From contig NZ_BMNC01000014.1 of NCBI RefSeq assembly GCF_014646255.1, positions 62,001-126,000 on the forward strand: a stretch of 64,000 nucleotides of DNA, read 5' to 3'. Shown here piece after piece: positions 26,642 to 35,468 of this stretch. Positions within the stretch are counted from its first letter, which is position 1. Each line of letters begins with the position of its first letter. A program made the translations under genes and the position numbers. The notes under the pieces are model-generated. The model did no database searches. It was not told the DNA's origin and worked only from the letters and a program-made list of their open reading frames with translations. The DNA is from Lentzea pudingi. GTDB lineage: Bacteria > Actinomycetota > Actinomycetes > Mycobacteriales > Pseudonocardiaceae.

Positions 26642-27679
26642 TCAGCGGAAACGAGCGGCCGCGTCGAGGATTCCCCGTTCCGCGGCGTCGATCGTCTCCG
26701 GGTCGATGAGCGGCTTGAGACCTCGGCCGTTCACGTAGTCGTCGAACGCCTGCTGGGTGGTCCACCGCGGCGTGAACCCGAACTCCTTGCGCAGCAGGGT
26801 GGTGTCGATCACGCGCCCCCAGTTGAGGAACCTCATCTGGTCGGGCGAGAAGTCGACGAGCCGGGCGCTCCGGAAGAAGCCTCCGACGGTGGGCACGGCG
26901 GCGCTGGGCACCGGCAGGTTCAGCCTGCCTGCCCGCCGGATCGCCTGCGACAGCAGCAGCACGCCATCGCCGCCCACGTTGTAGACACCAGGCAGGTCGT
27001 GCAGCGTCGCGCGTTCCAGGACCGCCAGGGCGTCCTCGGAGTGCAGCAGCTGCACACGAGCGTCGTAGCCCAGGACGGTGGGCACGACCGGTAGGGCGAA
27101 GTAGCGCGTCAGCACCGTGTCGATGCGCGGGCCGATGAAGTTCGTGAAGCGCAACGTCGTGACGTCCACGTCCGGCCGGCGGCGGCTGAACCCGCGCACG
27201 TACCCCTCGACCTCGACCGCGTCCTTGGCGTAGCCGGACGACGGCAGGTCCTTGGGACCCATGTCCTCGGTGAACACCGCCGGGTCGCGGCTGCTGGACC
27301 CGTAGACGGCGCTGGTGGACTTCACGACGAGCTTGGTCACCCTGGGCGACTTCTGGCACGCGGCCAGCAGCTGCATGGTGCCGATGACGTTCATCTCCTT
27401 CATCACCGTGCGGCCGGTGGGCCCGGCCGGGCTCGCGGTGACGGAGGCGTGCACGACCGTGTCGACGTTCGCGGTGGAGATGACCTTGCTGATCAGCGGG
27501 TTGCGGATGTCGGCCCGCACGAACTCGGCCCGGCCCATGCGGCGCAGCAGATCGCGTGGCGGCGGCTCGGTGTCCACACCGAGCACGCGCTCGATGTCCG
27601 GGTTCGCGGCGAAGCGCGCGGCGAGGTGGCCGCCGAGGAAGCGGCTGACTCCGGTGACGAGGACGACCTTGGGCGTCAT
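26642..27679 (-). CDS. NAD-dependent epimerase/dehydratase family protein (GalE2-like)
   Basis: 345 residues of the extended SDR fold. The nucleotide loop is TGVSRFLGGHLA (GxxxxxGG type), the active-site serine is in VKSTSAVYGSSS, and the expected YxxxK is modified to GYAKDAVEVEGYVRG. This variant is seen in the Rv0501 subfamily, suggesting that activity differs from true UDP-glucose epimerases. GGAG upstream of the ATG. Forms a conserved block with bS22, the HTH protein and proC as in mycobacteria. Confidence 0.87.
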   Translation of the reverse strand: MTPKVVLVTGVSRFLGGHLAARFAANPDIERVLGVDTEPPPRDLLRRMGRAEFVRADIRNPLISKVISTANVDTVVHASVTASPAGPTGRTVMKEMNVIGTMQLLAACQKSPRVTKLVVKSTSAVYGSSSRDPAVFTEDMGPKDLPSSGYAKDAVEVEGYVRGFSRRRPDVDVTTLRFTNFIGPRIDTVLTRYFALPVVPTVLGYDARVQLLHSEDALAVLERATLHDLPGVYNVGGDGVLLLSQAIRRAGRLNLPVPSAAVPTVGGFFRSARLVDFSPDQMRFLNWGRVIDTTLLRKEFGFTPRWTTQQAFDDYVNGRGLKPLIDPETIDAAERGILDAAARFR

Positions 27680-27900
27680 GCGACTCCAAGCACGAAGGGC
27701 GTGGCGATTGGTCGATGCTACAGACCGATTCGAGAACCGGAGGGGGCCGGAACGCCGTCTTGACGCAGGTCACGCAGGCTTTACGGGCTAATCACCCGAA
27801 CGGCGGCCCCCGTTCCCGTGGTTGTGTCGCGCCGTCTCACGCAGTGATATTCCATGTCGGCGCAAGCACCCGAACAGGGCAGAGACCTCGACAAACGCAA

Positions 27901-27937
27901 CCGCCGCCGGCCCCCTGCGAGAGGGGACCGGCGGCGG
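27901..27937 (-). terminator. Strong hairpin downstream of the bS22 gene
   Basis: CCGCCGCCGG (27901-27910) pairs with CCGGCGGCGG (27928-27937), with further CCCC/GGGG pairing inside. On the minus strand it is followed by a T-containing stretch. It lies 17 bp after the bS22 stop and is a likely intrinsic terminator. Confidence 0.75.
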
Positions 27938-27953
27938 CAGAGCGCATGCGGGC

Positions 27954-28055
27954 TTACTTGCCGCGCTTCCTGCGCTGGACCCTGGTCTTGCGCAGCAGCT
28001 TGCGGTGCTTCTTCTTCGACATGCGCTTGCGGCGCTTCTTGATGACCGAGCCCAT
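27954..28055 (-). CDS. 30S ribosomal protein bS22 (AURKAIP1/COX24 type)
   Basis: 33 residues, extremely basic: it begins [20 protein letters not shown] and ends RVQRRKRGK. This is the very small ribosomal protein known in Actinobacteria (Rv0500B in M. tuberculosis) that sits in the 30S subunit. AAGGA lies upstream of the ATG with 6-nt spacing. Its position between galE2 and the small HTH gene is the conserved one, and a strong hairpin follows. Confidence 0.93.
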   Translation of the reverse strand: MGSVIKKRRKRMSKKKHRKLLRKTRVQRRKRGK

Positions 28056-28175
28056 GCGGGTTCCTTAGCTCTAGACGTTGCTTTGACTGGCGCGCCCCAG
28101 CCTTGGCCGTGTCAAGCACGGCGCGCCGGTAAGCACGATCGGCCTACCAGTCTACCCGGCGGGGTTCGCCAGCTT

Positions 28176-28388
28176 TCAGCCAGCGTCGAAGTAGGCGTTC
28201 TCCAGGTAGGCGTGCACCGCTTTTTCCGGCACCCGGAACGACTTGCCGACCCGCACAGCGGGCAGCTCACCGGAGTGCACCAGGCGATACACGGTCATCT
28301 TGGAGACCCGCATCATCGACGCCACTTCGGCCACCGTCAGGAACTGCACCTGAGCGAGGCCTGTTCGTTCGTTCTCCTTCGCAGGCAT
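28176..28388 (-). CDS. Small excisionase-type helix-turn-helix DNA-binding protein (Rv0500A-like)
   Basis: 70 residues, almost entirely a MerR-like/excisionase winged HTH: LTVAEVASMMRVSKMTVYRLVHSGELPAVRVGKSFRVPEKAVHAYL. No recombinase is nearby, so despite the family name it is a chromosomal regulator, conserved next to proC and bS22 in Actinobacteria. Targets unknown. Confidence 0.92.
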   Translation of the reverse strand: MPAKENERTGLAQVQFLTVAEVASMMRVSKMTVYRLVHSGELPAVRVGKSFRVPEKAVHAYLENAYFDAG

Positions 28389-28410
28389 GAATCACCGCAT
28401 CCTTAGACAC

Positions 28411-28449
28411 GTGTCGTGCCGTCGGTCTTCCCCACCGACGGTTCGACAC
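28411..28449 (-). terminator. Nested hairpin after proC
   Basis: GTGTCG (28411-28416) pairs with CGACAC (28444-28449) and inside it CCGTCGGT pairs with ACCGACGG around a CTTCCCC loop. It lies between the proC stop and the HTH gene start. Likely terminates proC transcription; it could also affect the HTH gene leader. Confidence 0.6.
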
Positions 28450-28525
28450 GCACGTGCTGCCCTGAGAGTAGCGGGACTGGTGTGACTCCTGCGACGTCCA
28501 AAGTGGGGATGCCCCCTCACTTGGC

Positions 28526-29335
28526 TCAGTCCTCGTGCTGGCGGCCCAGTTCGACGGAGCGGTCGCGGGCGCTCTCGATGGCCGCGAGCAGGGCCGCGCG
28601 AACGCCGTGCCTCTCCAGCTCGCGGATCGCCATGATCGTCGTGCCGGCGGGCGAGGTGACCGCCTCGCGCAGGATCACGGGGTGGCTCGAGCCCTCGTTG
28701 AGCATCGTCGCCGCGCCCACCGCGGACTGGATGATGAGCTGCGAGGCCAGGTCGCGCGGGATGCCGAGCAGGATGCCCGCGTCGATCATCGCCTCGACCA
28801 GGAAGAAGAAGTACGCGGGCCCGGAGCCCGACAGCGCCGTCACCGCGTCCTGCTGCGACTCCGGCACCACCGCGACCTTGCCGACGGTGGACAACAGCTC
28901 CTCGACGACCTTCAGGTGCTCCGGCGTGGCGTTGGAACCGCCGGAGACGGCGCTCATGGCCTCACCGACGACCATCGGCGTGTTCGGCATGACCCGCACC
29001 ACGGGGGTGCCCGCGGGCAGCCTGCGTTCGTACAGGGCCGTCGGCAGGCCCGCGCAGAGCGAGACGATCAGCGTGCCGTCCCGCAGGACCGGCGCGAGCT
29101 CGGTGAGCAACGGCTCGATGTCCTGCGGCTTGACCGCCACGATCAGCACGCCGGCCTTCGCCGCCGCGCCCGCGACCGTGACGGCCTCGAACCCGTACTG
29201 CTCGGTCAGTGCCTTGGCGCGGGACTCGTGCTTCTCCGTGAACATCAGATCCGCAGCCGGGCGACCGCCCTGCAGCAGCCCGGACAGCAGCGCCTCACCG
29301 ATCTTGCCCGCGCCGAGCACCGCGATCTTCGTCAT
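28526..29335 (-). CDS. proC: Pyrroline-5-carboxylate reductase
   Basis: 269 residues. Last step of proline synthesis: reduces pyrroline-5-carboxylate with NAD(P)H. Rossmann motif VLGAGKIGEALLSGLL at the N-terminus, RVMPNTPMVVGEAMSAV mid-protein, and the C-terminal signature ALSGSGPAYFFFLVEAMIDAG with TSPAGTT. Proline dehydrogenase, the opposing pathway, is encoded two genes upstream on the same strand, so synthesis and breakdown of proline are adjacent here. Confidence 0.96.
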   Translation of the reverse strand: MTKIAVLGAGKIGEALLSGLLQGGRPAADLMFTEKHESRAKALTEQYGFEAVTVAGAAAKAGVLIVAVKPQDIEPLLTELAPVLRDGTLIVSLCAGLPTALYERRLPAGTPVVRVMPNTPMVVGEAMSAVSGGSNATPEHLKVVEELLSTVGKVAVVPESQQDAVTALSGSGPAYFFFLVEAMIDAGILLGIPRDLASQLIIQSAVGAATMLNEGSSHPVILREAVTSPAGTTIMAIRELERHGVRAALLAAIESARDRSVELGRQHED

Positions 29336-29345
29336 CGGTCAAGTC

Positions 29346-30128
29346 TCACACAGCAGGCGTCAACGCCAGCTGCCGTGCCTGGCACACCAGCCGCCCGGCC
29401 GAGTCGATCACCGTGGCGTCCTCGTCGAACCACTGGCCGTGCACCGCCTGGCAGCTGACGTGGATGCGCAGCCAGCCGGGCGCCGGCCGGGCCCGCAGCA
29501 ACGCCGTCAGCTGGACCGTCGGCGACCAGCCGAACCGGCCGAGGTTGAACGTCACGGGCATCGACAGGTCCCCCGCGAGCAACGCGAAGTACGGGTCGGG
29601 CTGCTCGTCGGTGGGCCGGGCCCAGAGCTTGAGCGTCAGAGGCCCGTCCGTGCGCCGGTCGAGGAATGACGCCGACTCGCGGTCCACCCGCAGGTCGCAC
29701 AGGGCGCCCACCCGGTAGATCCCGCCGGTCGGGAACGTCGCCATCTCCACCGAGCCGGGCGGAGGCGCCGCGGGCATCGACGGCAGGTTCACGTAGTCGG
29801 CCCGCTGCTCGGGGATCCGCCCCGTGGTCACCGACGCCTCGACGCACACCTGGCCGCGCTGCTCCAGCGTCACCGCGATCACCGTGGCCGTCCGCCCCGC
29901 CTTGCGCACGTCGGTGCGGACCAGCACGGGCCCGACCTCCGGCGCGCGCAGGAACTGCGCGGACACGGCCAACGGATCACCGTCGGCGACCTGGGCGGCC
30001 GCACGGGTCATCACCGCGAGAAGAAAACCACCGTGGGGCTTGGGCCCGACGGTCCACTCGGCGGGCAGGGACGCGGTGAAGGTTCCGTCACCGAGCGACC
30101 GCACCGCACTGGACTTCGAGAAGGTCAT
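29346..30128 (-). CDS. Thioesterase family protein (TesB-like double hotdog)
   Basis: 260 residues. The N-terminal hotdog reads WTVGPKPHGGFLLAVMTRAA, DPLAVSAQFLRAPEVGPV and RTATVIAVTLEQRGQVCVEAS; a second hotdog includes DGPLTLKLWARP and SWDEDATVIDSAGRLVCQARQL-like elements (actual: FDEDATVIDSAGRLV). It probably hydrolyses an acyl-CoA. The ATG overlaps the proline dehydrogenase stop (ATGA). Upstream in-frame codons are ignored on that basis. Confidence 0.85.
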   Translation of the reverse strand: MTFSKSSAVRSLGDGTFTASLPAEWTVGPKPHGGFLLAVMTRAAAQVADGDPLAVSAQFLRAPEVGPVLVRTDVRKAGRTATVIAVTLEQRGQVCVEASVTTGRIPEQRADYVNLPSMPAAPPPGSVEMATFPTGGIYRVGALCDLRVDRESASFLDRRTDGPLTLKLWARPTDEQPDPYFALLAGDLSMPVTFNLGRFGWSPTVQLTALLRARPAPGWLRIHVSCQAVHGQWFDEDATVIDSAGRLVCQARQLALTPAV

Positions 30129-31021
30129 GAGCGGCTGGCCAGCGACCGCAGGAAAAAGGTCACGTTGGCAGGCCGTTCTGCAAGTCGCCGCATGAGATAT
30201 CCGTACCACTGCTCGCCGTAGGGGACATAAACGCGAGTGCCGAGACGCCGCTGCTCCTCGGGCCGGATGCCGTACAGCATCTGGTACTCGAAGTCAGTTT
30301 TGTCATACCAGCGGGCTCGTTCGCCAATGATTTCGATCAGCCTGGGGTCGTGGGTCGCGAACATGGGGTAGCCCTCTCCAGCGAGGAGAACGTTCAGGCA
30401 CCGCACGTAGTTCACATCAACCTCGGATGGATCCTGAATCGCAACCTCGGGAGGCTCCGCATAAGCCCCCTTGACCAGCCGAACCCTGCTCCCGGGCCCC
30501 GCCAGCCGCTTGCAGTCGTCCAACGTCCGGTGCAGGTACGACTGCAGCACGGCCCCCACCCAGGGCCAGCTCCGCCGCAGCTCGTCCAGGACCCGCAACG
30601 TGGAATCCGTGGTGGTGTGGTCCTCCATGTCGAGCGTGACCGTCGTCCCGCACTGCTCGGCGGCGGCACAGATGCGGGAGGCATTCGTCAGGGCGAGCGA
30701 CTCGTCGAGCGACTGCCCGACCGCGGACAACTTGACGCTCACTTCCGCATTTTCAGCCAGCCCCGCGGCATGCAACGCGTCGAGCAACTCCAGGTAGGCC
30801 TGCACGGTCTTCTCGGCCTGGGCCTTGTCCTTCGTGTCCTCGCCGAGGTAGTCCAGCGTCACCGGCAGACCAAGGCCGCGCACGACCTCGACGGCGTCGG
30901 CCGTGGTCTCGCCCGCGACGAACCTCTTGACGACATCGCGGCTGATGGGCGCGTTGGCGACCAGATGGCGGACCGTCTCGTTGCGAGACGCGGCCATGAT
31001 CAACGCTCGCAGCGGGTTCAC
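30125..31021 (-). CDS. Proline dehydrogenase
   Basis: 298 residues, the monofunctional PutA/PRODH barrel. FAD and substrate motifs: VSVKLSAVG, TLDMEDHTTTD, VLQSYLHRTLDD, RLVKGAYAEP and the C-terminal FEYQMLYGIR plus YVPYGEQWYGYLMRRLAERP. It oxidises proline to pyrroline-5-carboxylate, passing electrons to the respiratory chain. GTG start with a -10 box seven bases upstream. The partner P5C dehydrogenase is not in this window. Confidence 0.95.
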   Translation of the reverse strand: MNPLRALIMAASRNETVRHLVANAPISRDVVKRFVAGETTADAVEVVRGLGLPVTLDYLGEDTKDKAQAEKTVQAYLELLDALHAAGLAENAEVSVKLSAVGQSLDESLALTNASRICAAAEQCGTTVTLDMEDHTTTDSTLRVLDELRRSWPWVGAVLQSYLHRTLDDCKRLAGPGSRVRLVKGAYAEPPEVAIQDPSEVDVNYVRCLNVLLAGEGYPMFATHDPRLIEIIGERARWYDKTDFEYQMLYGIRPEEQRRLGTRVYVPYGEQWYGYLMRRLAERPANVTFFLRSLASRS

Positions 31022-31028
31022 ACCCGGA

Positions 31029-31034
31029 ACCCTA
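31029..31034 (-). promoter_or_regulatory. -10 box TAGGGT, leaderless start for proline dehydrogenase
   Basis: On the minus strand TAGGGT is followed by TCCGGGT (7 nt) and then the GTG start codon at 31021. No ribosome binding site fits. Confidence 0.55.
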
Positions 31035-31069
31035 ACCCGGAGTCATCGAGCCGGACGCCTCGCAGGCCT

Positions 31070-31353
31070 GGTGCGCGGTGCCAACCGCACTCGCCAACGC
31101 AGGCCGACCTCGGACAGGGTCCGGCGCGCGCCACCACCCGCACCCGCCAACGCAAGCCAACCTCGGACGAGGCCTGGCGCGCGCCACCACCCGCACTCGC
31201 CAACGCAAGCCAACCTCGGACAGGGTCCGGCGCGCGGCGCCAACCGGAAGCCGCCAACACAAGCCAACCTCGGACGAGGTCTGGCGCGCGGTGCCAACCG
31301 GAAGCTGCAACCGCAGGCCAGCCACCTACGGGGCCTGGCGTGGCGATGCGAAG
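31070..31353. repeat. Tandem repeat, 53-54 bp units
   Basis: Four full units start at 31094, 31147, 31200 and 31254 (53, 53, 54, 54 bp), with a partial unit before and a decayed one after. Each has CCAACGCAAGCCAACCTCGG near its start and a GGCGCGCG core. Units 1 and 3 share GGACAGGGTCCGG while units 2 and 4 share GGACGAGG, so the array may have grown by duplication of a ~107-bp dimer. No convincing coding frame. It lies between the proline dehydrogenase promoter and hairpin C, within the gene-free stretch 31022-31660. Confidence 0.88.
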
Positions 31354-31402
31354 CGAGCCGTGTGAACCTCGTGCACCTTGGTTGCGGTGGGCCCAGTGAA
31401 TG

Positions 31403-31528
31403 GCGATTGGGGCTTTACCTTGAGGGGGCGGGATGCCACCCTCACGGGCACGGCCGGGCGCTTTTCAGCCCGGCCTTTTCCGGCCGTCTACGCATCCCGC
31501 CAGAGGCTCAAGGTCAAGCCCCAATCGC
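31403..31528. repeat. Large interrupted hairpin, element C
   Basis: A long stem closes 31403-31435 with 31492-31528: 13 bp (31403-31415 with 31516-31528), 7 bp (CCTTGAG/CTCAAGG) and 10 bp (GGCGGGATGC/GCATCCCGCC), separated by small internal loops. Inside is GGCCGGGC-GCTTTTCA-GCCCGGCC followed by TTTT, which looks like a plus-strand terminator. The CGCTTTTC octamer in its loop also occurs in the loops of elements A and B, although the rest is unrelated. The remaining 31529-31660 shows no gene; it is C- and A-rich. Confidence 0.82.
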
Positions 31529-31660
31529 GGCCCCTTGATCCGTCATGACCCGCCGGACCACCCTCGCAAGGCAACCGTGCCCCAGGGACGCGACCAACCC
31601 CGCTGGAACGCGACCATCCGCCCGCACCAGCACCCGCCCGCACCAGCGACCAGCGATGCG

Positions 31661-32506
31661 TCAGCGAGTCACCCCAGGCCGAGCCTTCCCCGCCCCACCC
31701 TCAACAGCCCAATCCAAGTGCAACCGGGCGAACAGCAACGACTCCGCGAGCATCTCCCGCCGAGCCGCCGCAGACCCGGCCCGCCGCGTGTTGACCTCCA
31801 ACACGACCTGCCCGTCGAACCCGCCCCGAGCCAGCATCTCGCACAGCTCCGCACAGGGCTGAGTCCCCCGCCCCGGCACCATGTGCTCGTCCTTGGGCGC
31901 CCCGGACCCGTCAGCGAGATGGATGTGCCGCAGCCCATCCCCCATCCGCTTGGCCAACTCCAACGCATCCATGTGCGCAGCAGCCGAGTGCGACAGGTCC
32001 AACGTGTAGTTGGCATGCCCGACATCGGTCGGGTCCACAGAAGGCTTGAACGCGTTCATCTCGACCGACCGCCCACGCCCAAGAGGACGCTTGACCGGGA
32101 ACATGTTCTCCACGGCGATGGCGATCCCGCTCGACTCCTCCAGCGAGGCCACCAGCTCGGCGAACCCGTCCGCGTACTTGCGCTGCCACCGGAACGGCGG
32201 GTGCAGCACGACGGTCGACGCTCCCAGGTCCCCGGCGGCCTCGACGGCGCGCCGCAGTCGTTCGGACGGGTCCGGTGACCACACGCGCTGCGAGATCAGC
32301 AGGCAGGGCGCGTGCACGGCCAGCACCGGCATGCCCCAGCGCGACGACAGGCGGTCGACGGCCCGGATGTCCTGCGACACCGGGTCGGCCCAGACCATCA
32401 GCTCGACGCCGTCGTAGCCCAACTCGGAGGCGATCTCGAACGCCGCTCCGGCGGGCTGCGGGTAGACCGACGCCGTGGAAAGCCCGACCGGGATGCGGGA
32501 GGTCAA
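31661..32506 (-). CDS. Sugar phosphate isomerase/epimerase-type TIM barrel (Rv0498-like)
   Basis: 281 residues of the AP-endonuclease-2/xylose isomerase-like fold: [89 protein letters not shown] and VVLEVNTR supply the expected His/Asp/Glu metal ligands. Substrate unknown. The start is read as a TTG overlapping the upstream stop (TTGA), since no ATG/GTG fits the domain edge. The final third, near element C, has G/T-ending codons, unlike its 5' part. Confidence 0.85.
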   Translation of the reverse strand: MTSRIPVGLSTASVYPQPAGAAFEIASELGYDGVELMVWADPVSQDIRAVDRLSSRWGMPVLAVHAPCLLISQRVWSPDPSERLRRAVEAAGDLGASTVVLHPPFRWQRKYADGFAELVASLEESSGIAIAVENMFPVKRPLGRGRSVEMNAFKPSVDPTDVGHANYTLDLSHSAAAHMDALELAKRMGDGLRHIHLADGSGAPKDEHMVPGRGTQPCAELCEMLARGGFDGQVVLEVNTRRAGSAAARREMLAESLLFARLHLDWAVEGGAGKARPGVTR

Positions 32507-33780
32507 CTCTTCACCAGCAGCATCGCCGCTGGTGAGACTGTCACGATGAGGCCCACGAGCACGGCCAGGACGGTGGTCTGCAGATCGTCCGCGCGGCGGA
32601 TCTTTCGCACCAGCAACACCAGACCCACGGTAACCGCCAGGGCCACCACGAGTGCGGCGGCGGGTACCGAGCGCCACAGGTAGTTGAACGCGAGCCACAG
32701 GCCCGCGCCGCCGAGCACGCCCACGGCGAGCTGGCCGATCATGATCAGCCATTCCTTGCCGGCGGAGCGCGGTTCGGCGTCCGCTTCCTCGTCGACCTCG
32801 GCGGCGTCGTCGAGGCCCGCGGGGCCGTCGTCCTCGTCGTCCTCCTCGTCGTCCGCGAGGTAGTCGTCCTCGGCGCGGTAGACGGCGTACTCCTGCGAGT
32901 CGTCGTCGTCCACGTACGGGCCGGCGTGCGCCGCGGTCGACTCCATCGGTGGCATCGACAGGTCGGTCTTGGCCTGCGGGTCGTCGTCGCCGAACCAGGC
33001 GTCGGGGACGTTGCCCGGCAGCGGTTCCGGCAGCCTCGGCGGCGCGGGCGGCACGATCAGCACGGACTCGGTCTCGAGCGCGGCGATCTTGTCGACCGGC
33101 GCCTTCGCCGGGATGCGCGGCAGTTGCTCGGTCATCGCCTCGCGCGGCGGGCCCGGGACCGGCATCTGCACCGACGGGGGCACCGGCTTCGGCGGCCGGG
33201 TGATGTTCGTGCGCGACGGCGTGGCGGCCGGCGGGTCGAGCCTCGACTCCAGGCGGCCGGGCACGTCGGGGCGCGGCATGCCGGAGTTCGACGGCTGGTC
33301 GCGGACCTGCGGCACCTGCCGGGTCTGCTCGGCGGCCGCGGGAGGCGGCGGCACGGGAGCGACCGGCTTGGCGGCGGGCGGCGGTGCGGGCTTCGGCGGC
33401 GCGGGTCTGCGGACCTGCGGCGGCTGGGCCGGCGGCACCGGCATCTGCTGCGACGTCTGCGGCTTCGGGGGCGCGACCTGCGGCTTCGGCTGGTACGCCG
33501 TGCGCTCGGCGGCAGGCGGCGGTGGGGCCTGCGGTTCCGGGGCGGCGCGACGGCCCGGCTGCGGCGCGTCGTCGTCGCGGATCGCCATCAGGCGACCGCT
33601 GTCGGACAGCACCCGCTCGATGATCGTCTGGGGCGCGGTCTCCGGCTGCTGGACCTCGTCCTCTTCGTCGGCAGCCCGGCGGCGTCGCCGACGTGGCGCA
33701 CTCTCTGCGCTGCCGCCGTACTGGGCGAGCAGCTCAGCGACAGTGCGCTGCGTCTGGTCCGATCCGCTCTCTCGACTCAT
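32503..33780 (-). CDS. Proline-rich, acidic, C-terminally membrane-anchored protein (Rv0497-like)
   Basis: 425 residues. N-terminal basic patch ([16 protein letters not shown]), a Pro/Ala/Gln-rich region (about 80-230), an acidic stretch ([13 protein letters not shown], ~310-340), then three membrane helices near the C-terminus (about 348-368, 372-395, 403-420). Overlaps both neighbours by one to four bases, so it is in one operon with the Ppx/GppA and TIM-barrel genes as in mycobacteria. Function unknown. The ATG at 33780 has GGAG 5 bp upstream. Confidence 0.85.
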   Translation of the reverse strand: MSRESGSDQTQRTVAELLAQYGGSAESAPRRRRRRAADEEDEVQQPETAPQTIIERVLSDSGRLMAIRDDDAPQPGRRAAPEPQAPPPPAAERTAYQPKPQVAPPKPQTSQQMPVPPAQPPQVRRPAPPKPAPPPAAKPVAPVPPPPAAAEQTRQVPQVRDQPSNSGMPRPDVPGRLESRLDPPAATPSRTNITRPPKPVPPSVQMPVPGPPREAMTEQLPRIPAKAPVDKIAALETESVLIVPPAPPRLPEPLPGNVPDAWFGDDDPQAKTDLSMPPMESTAAHAGPYVDDDDSQEYAVYRAEDDYLADDEEDDEDDGPAGLDDAAEVDEEADAEPRSAGKEWLIMIGQLAVGVLGGAGLWLAFNYLWRSVPAAALVVALAVTVGLVLLVRKIRRADDLQTTVLAVLVGLIVTVSPAAMLLVKS

Positions 33781-34760
33781 CAACTCCACCGTGCCCCGGT
33801 CTGGCCAGTCCGTCCAGTATCGCTCTGGTCCGTCCCGTCAGTGTGGTCCAGCCGTCGGAGGATGACACCCTCCCGGAGCGCCCAGGGGCAAATCTCCAGC
33901 TGGGTGAGTGACAGGGCTCGCATTGTGGCCTCCGCGACCAGTGCGCCCGCGACGAGCTGGTGGGCGCGCGAGGTGCTCACGCCTTCCAGTTCGGCGAGGT
34001 CACTGGCCGACATCCGGGAAATGAACGCGATCAGCTGCCGCAGGCCCGCGTCGGTGAGGACGCGTCGTGCCCTGGGCCCGGCAGACGATGGCGCGGCCCC
34101 GGTGAGCCGCGCCAGCGTTCGGAAAGTTTTTGAGGTCGCAACCACTCGATCGGGTTCACCCGCGCGTTTCAGCTTCCGCGCCACGGGCGCGAGCTGCTCG
34201 GCGAGCCAGTCGGTGGTCTCGCGGACCTCCGAGCGCCGGGGCGGGTCCTTGTGGAACCGGGTCCTGGTGAGCCTTCCCGCGCCGAGCGGCACGGAGAAGG
34301 CCAGGTCCGGGTTCTCGTCCCGGCCGATGGCGAGCTCGAGCGAGCCGCCGCCGATGTCGAGGCTGAGCAACTTGCCCGCGGACCAGCCGTACCAGCGGCG
34401 GACCGCGAGGAAGGTGAACTTCGCCTCGTCCTCACCGGACAGGACCTTCAGCTCGACCCCGGTCTCGGTGCGCACCCGGTCGAGCACCTCGGCCGAGTTG
34501 CCCGCCTCGCGCACCGCCGAGGTCGCGAACGCCATCAGGTCCTCGCAGCCGGACCGCTTGGCCGACGCCTTGGCGGCGGCGACGGCACGAACGAGCTGGT
34601 CAGCGCCTACTTTTCGGAGCTGACCCTTGTCGTCGAGCTGCTCGGCGAGACGAAGGATCGTCTTCTCGGACGTCATCGGGATGGGGTGGGCACCACGATG
34701 CGCGTCCACCACGAGTAGGTGGACGGTGTTGGAACCCACGTCGAGAACGCCCAGGCGCAC
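33780..34760 (-). CDS. Ppx/GppA phosphatase family protein (Rv0496-like)
   Basis: 326 residues of the ASKHA fold: VLDVGSNTVHLLVVD (phosphate 1), ATSAVREAGNS, VLSGEDEAKF, LLSLDIGGGSLELA (phosphate 2) and the C-terminal GVSTSRAHQLVAGAL. Family enzymes hydrolyse polyphosphate or pppGpp. This short form lacks the C-terminal HD domain of E. coli Ppx. The tail after residue ~305 (DGTDQSDTGRTGQTG) is low-complexity. GTG start with a leaderless -10 box. Confidence 0.92.
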   Translation of the reverse strand: MRLGVLDVGSNTVHLLVVDAHRGAHPIPMTSEKTILRLAEQLDDKGQLRKVGADQLVRAVAAAKASAKRSGCEDLMAFATSAVREAGNSAEVLDRVRTETGVELKVLSGEDEAKFTFLAVRRWYGWSAGKLLSLDIGGGSLELAIGRDENPDLAFSVPLGAGRLTRTRFHKDPPRRSEVRETTDWLAEQLAPVARKLKRAGEPDRVVATSKTFRTLARLTGAAPSSAGPRARRVLTDAGLRQLIAFISRMSASDLAELEGVSTSRAHQLVAGALVAEATMRALSLTQLEICPWALREGVILRRLDHTDGTDQSDTGRTGQTGARWS

Positions 34761-34767
34761 GCCGGAA

Positions 34768-34773
34768 ACGGTA
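34768..34773 (-). promoter_or_regulatory. -10 box TACCGT, leaderless start for the Ppx/GppA gene
   Basis: TACCGT on the minus strand, then seven bases (TTCCGGC) and the GTG start at 34760. It lies in the 27-bp gap after regX3, so the ppx operon has its own promoter inside the regX3 3' region. Confidence 0.55.
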
Positions 34774-34787
34774 CCTGGTCGTGTCCG

Positions 34788-35468
34788 TCAGGACTCGAAC
34801 TTGTAACCCAGACCCCTGACGGTCACCAGGTGCCGCGGGGCGGACGGGTCGGGTTCGATCTTGGAACGCAGCCGCTTGACGTGCACGTCCAGCGTCTTCG
34901 TGTCGCCCACGTAGTCCGCTCCCCACACGCGGTCGATCAGCTGGCCCCTGGTGAGGACCCGGCCGACGTTGCGCAGCAGGTATTCGAGCAGGTCGAACTC
35001 CTTGAGCGGCAGGCTGATGTCCTGGCCCGCGACGGTCACGACGTGGCGTTCCACGTCCATCCGCACCGGCCCGGCCTCGAGGATCTGCGGGAGCAGGTCC
35101 TCGGACTCGCCGCCGCGGCGCAGCACCGCGCGGATGCGGGCGATGAGCTCGCGCGCCGAGTACGGCTTTGTGACGTAGTCGTCAGCACCGAGCTCGAGGC
35201 CGACGACCTTGTCGATCTCGCTGTCCCGGGCCGTCACCATGATCACGGGGACGGCCGAGCGCTGGCGGAGCTGCTTGCACACGTCCGTGCCGCTCATGCC
35301 CGGCAGCATCAGGTCGAGCAGCACGATGTCGGCACCGTTGCGGTCGAACTCCTCGAGCGCCTCCTGGCCGGTGGCCGCGAGCGCCGCGGTGAACCCTTCC
35401 TTGCGCAGCAGGAAGGCGAGCGGATCGGCGAAGGACTCCTCGTCCTCCACGATGAGCACCCTGGTCAC
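34788..35468 (-). CDS. regX3: Response regulator RegX3 (OmpR family)
   Basis: 226 residues. Receiver domain with acidic pocket VEDEE (8-12), phosphorylated aspartate D52 in VLLDLMLPG and the conserved lysine in VTKPYSARE. C-terminal OmpR winged helix: LPLKEFDLLEYLLRNVGRVLTRGQLIDRVWG and TLDVHVKRLRSKIE. In mycobacteria and Streptomyces (PhoP) this regulator responds to phosphate limitation. The start overlaps the senX3 stop. Its kinase is the next gene upstream. Confidence 0.95.
   Translation of the reverse strand: MTRVLIVEDEESFADPLAFLLRKEGFTAALAATGQEALEEFDRNGADIVLLDLMLPGMSGTDVCKQLRQRSAVPVIMVTARDSEIDKVVGLELGADDYVTKPYSARELIARIRAVLRRGGESEDLLPQILEAGPVRMDVERHVVTVAGQDISLPLKEFDLLEYLLRNVGRVLTRGQLIDRVWGADYVGDTKTLDVHVKRLRSKIEPDPSAPRHLVTVRGLGYKFES

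Noticed and set aside
28176-28388. Excisionase-type HTH as a sign of an integrated element
   Set aside because: No integrase or attachment sites; the gene is conserved beside proC and bS22 in Actinobacteria.
31022-31660. CRISPR array or diversity-generating retroelement at the tandem repeats
   Set aside because: Units are directly adjacent with no spacers, and no cas or reverse transcriptase gene is present.
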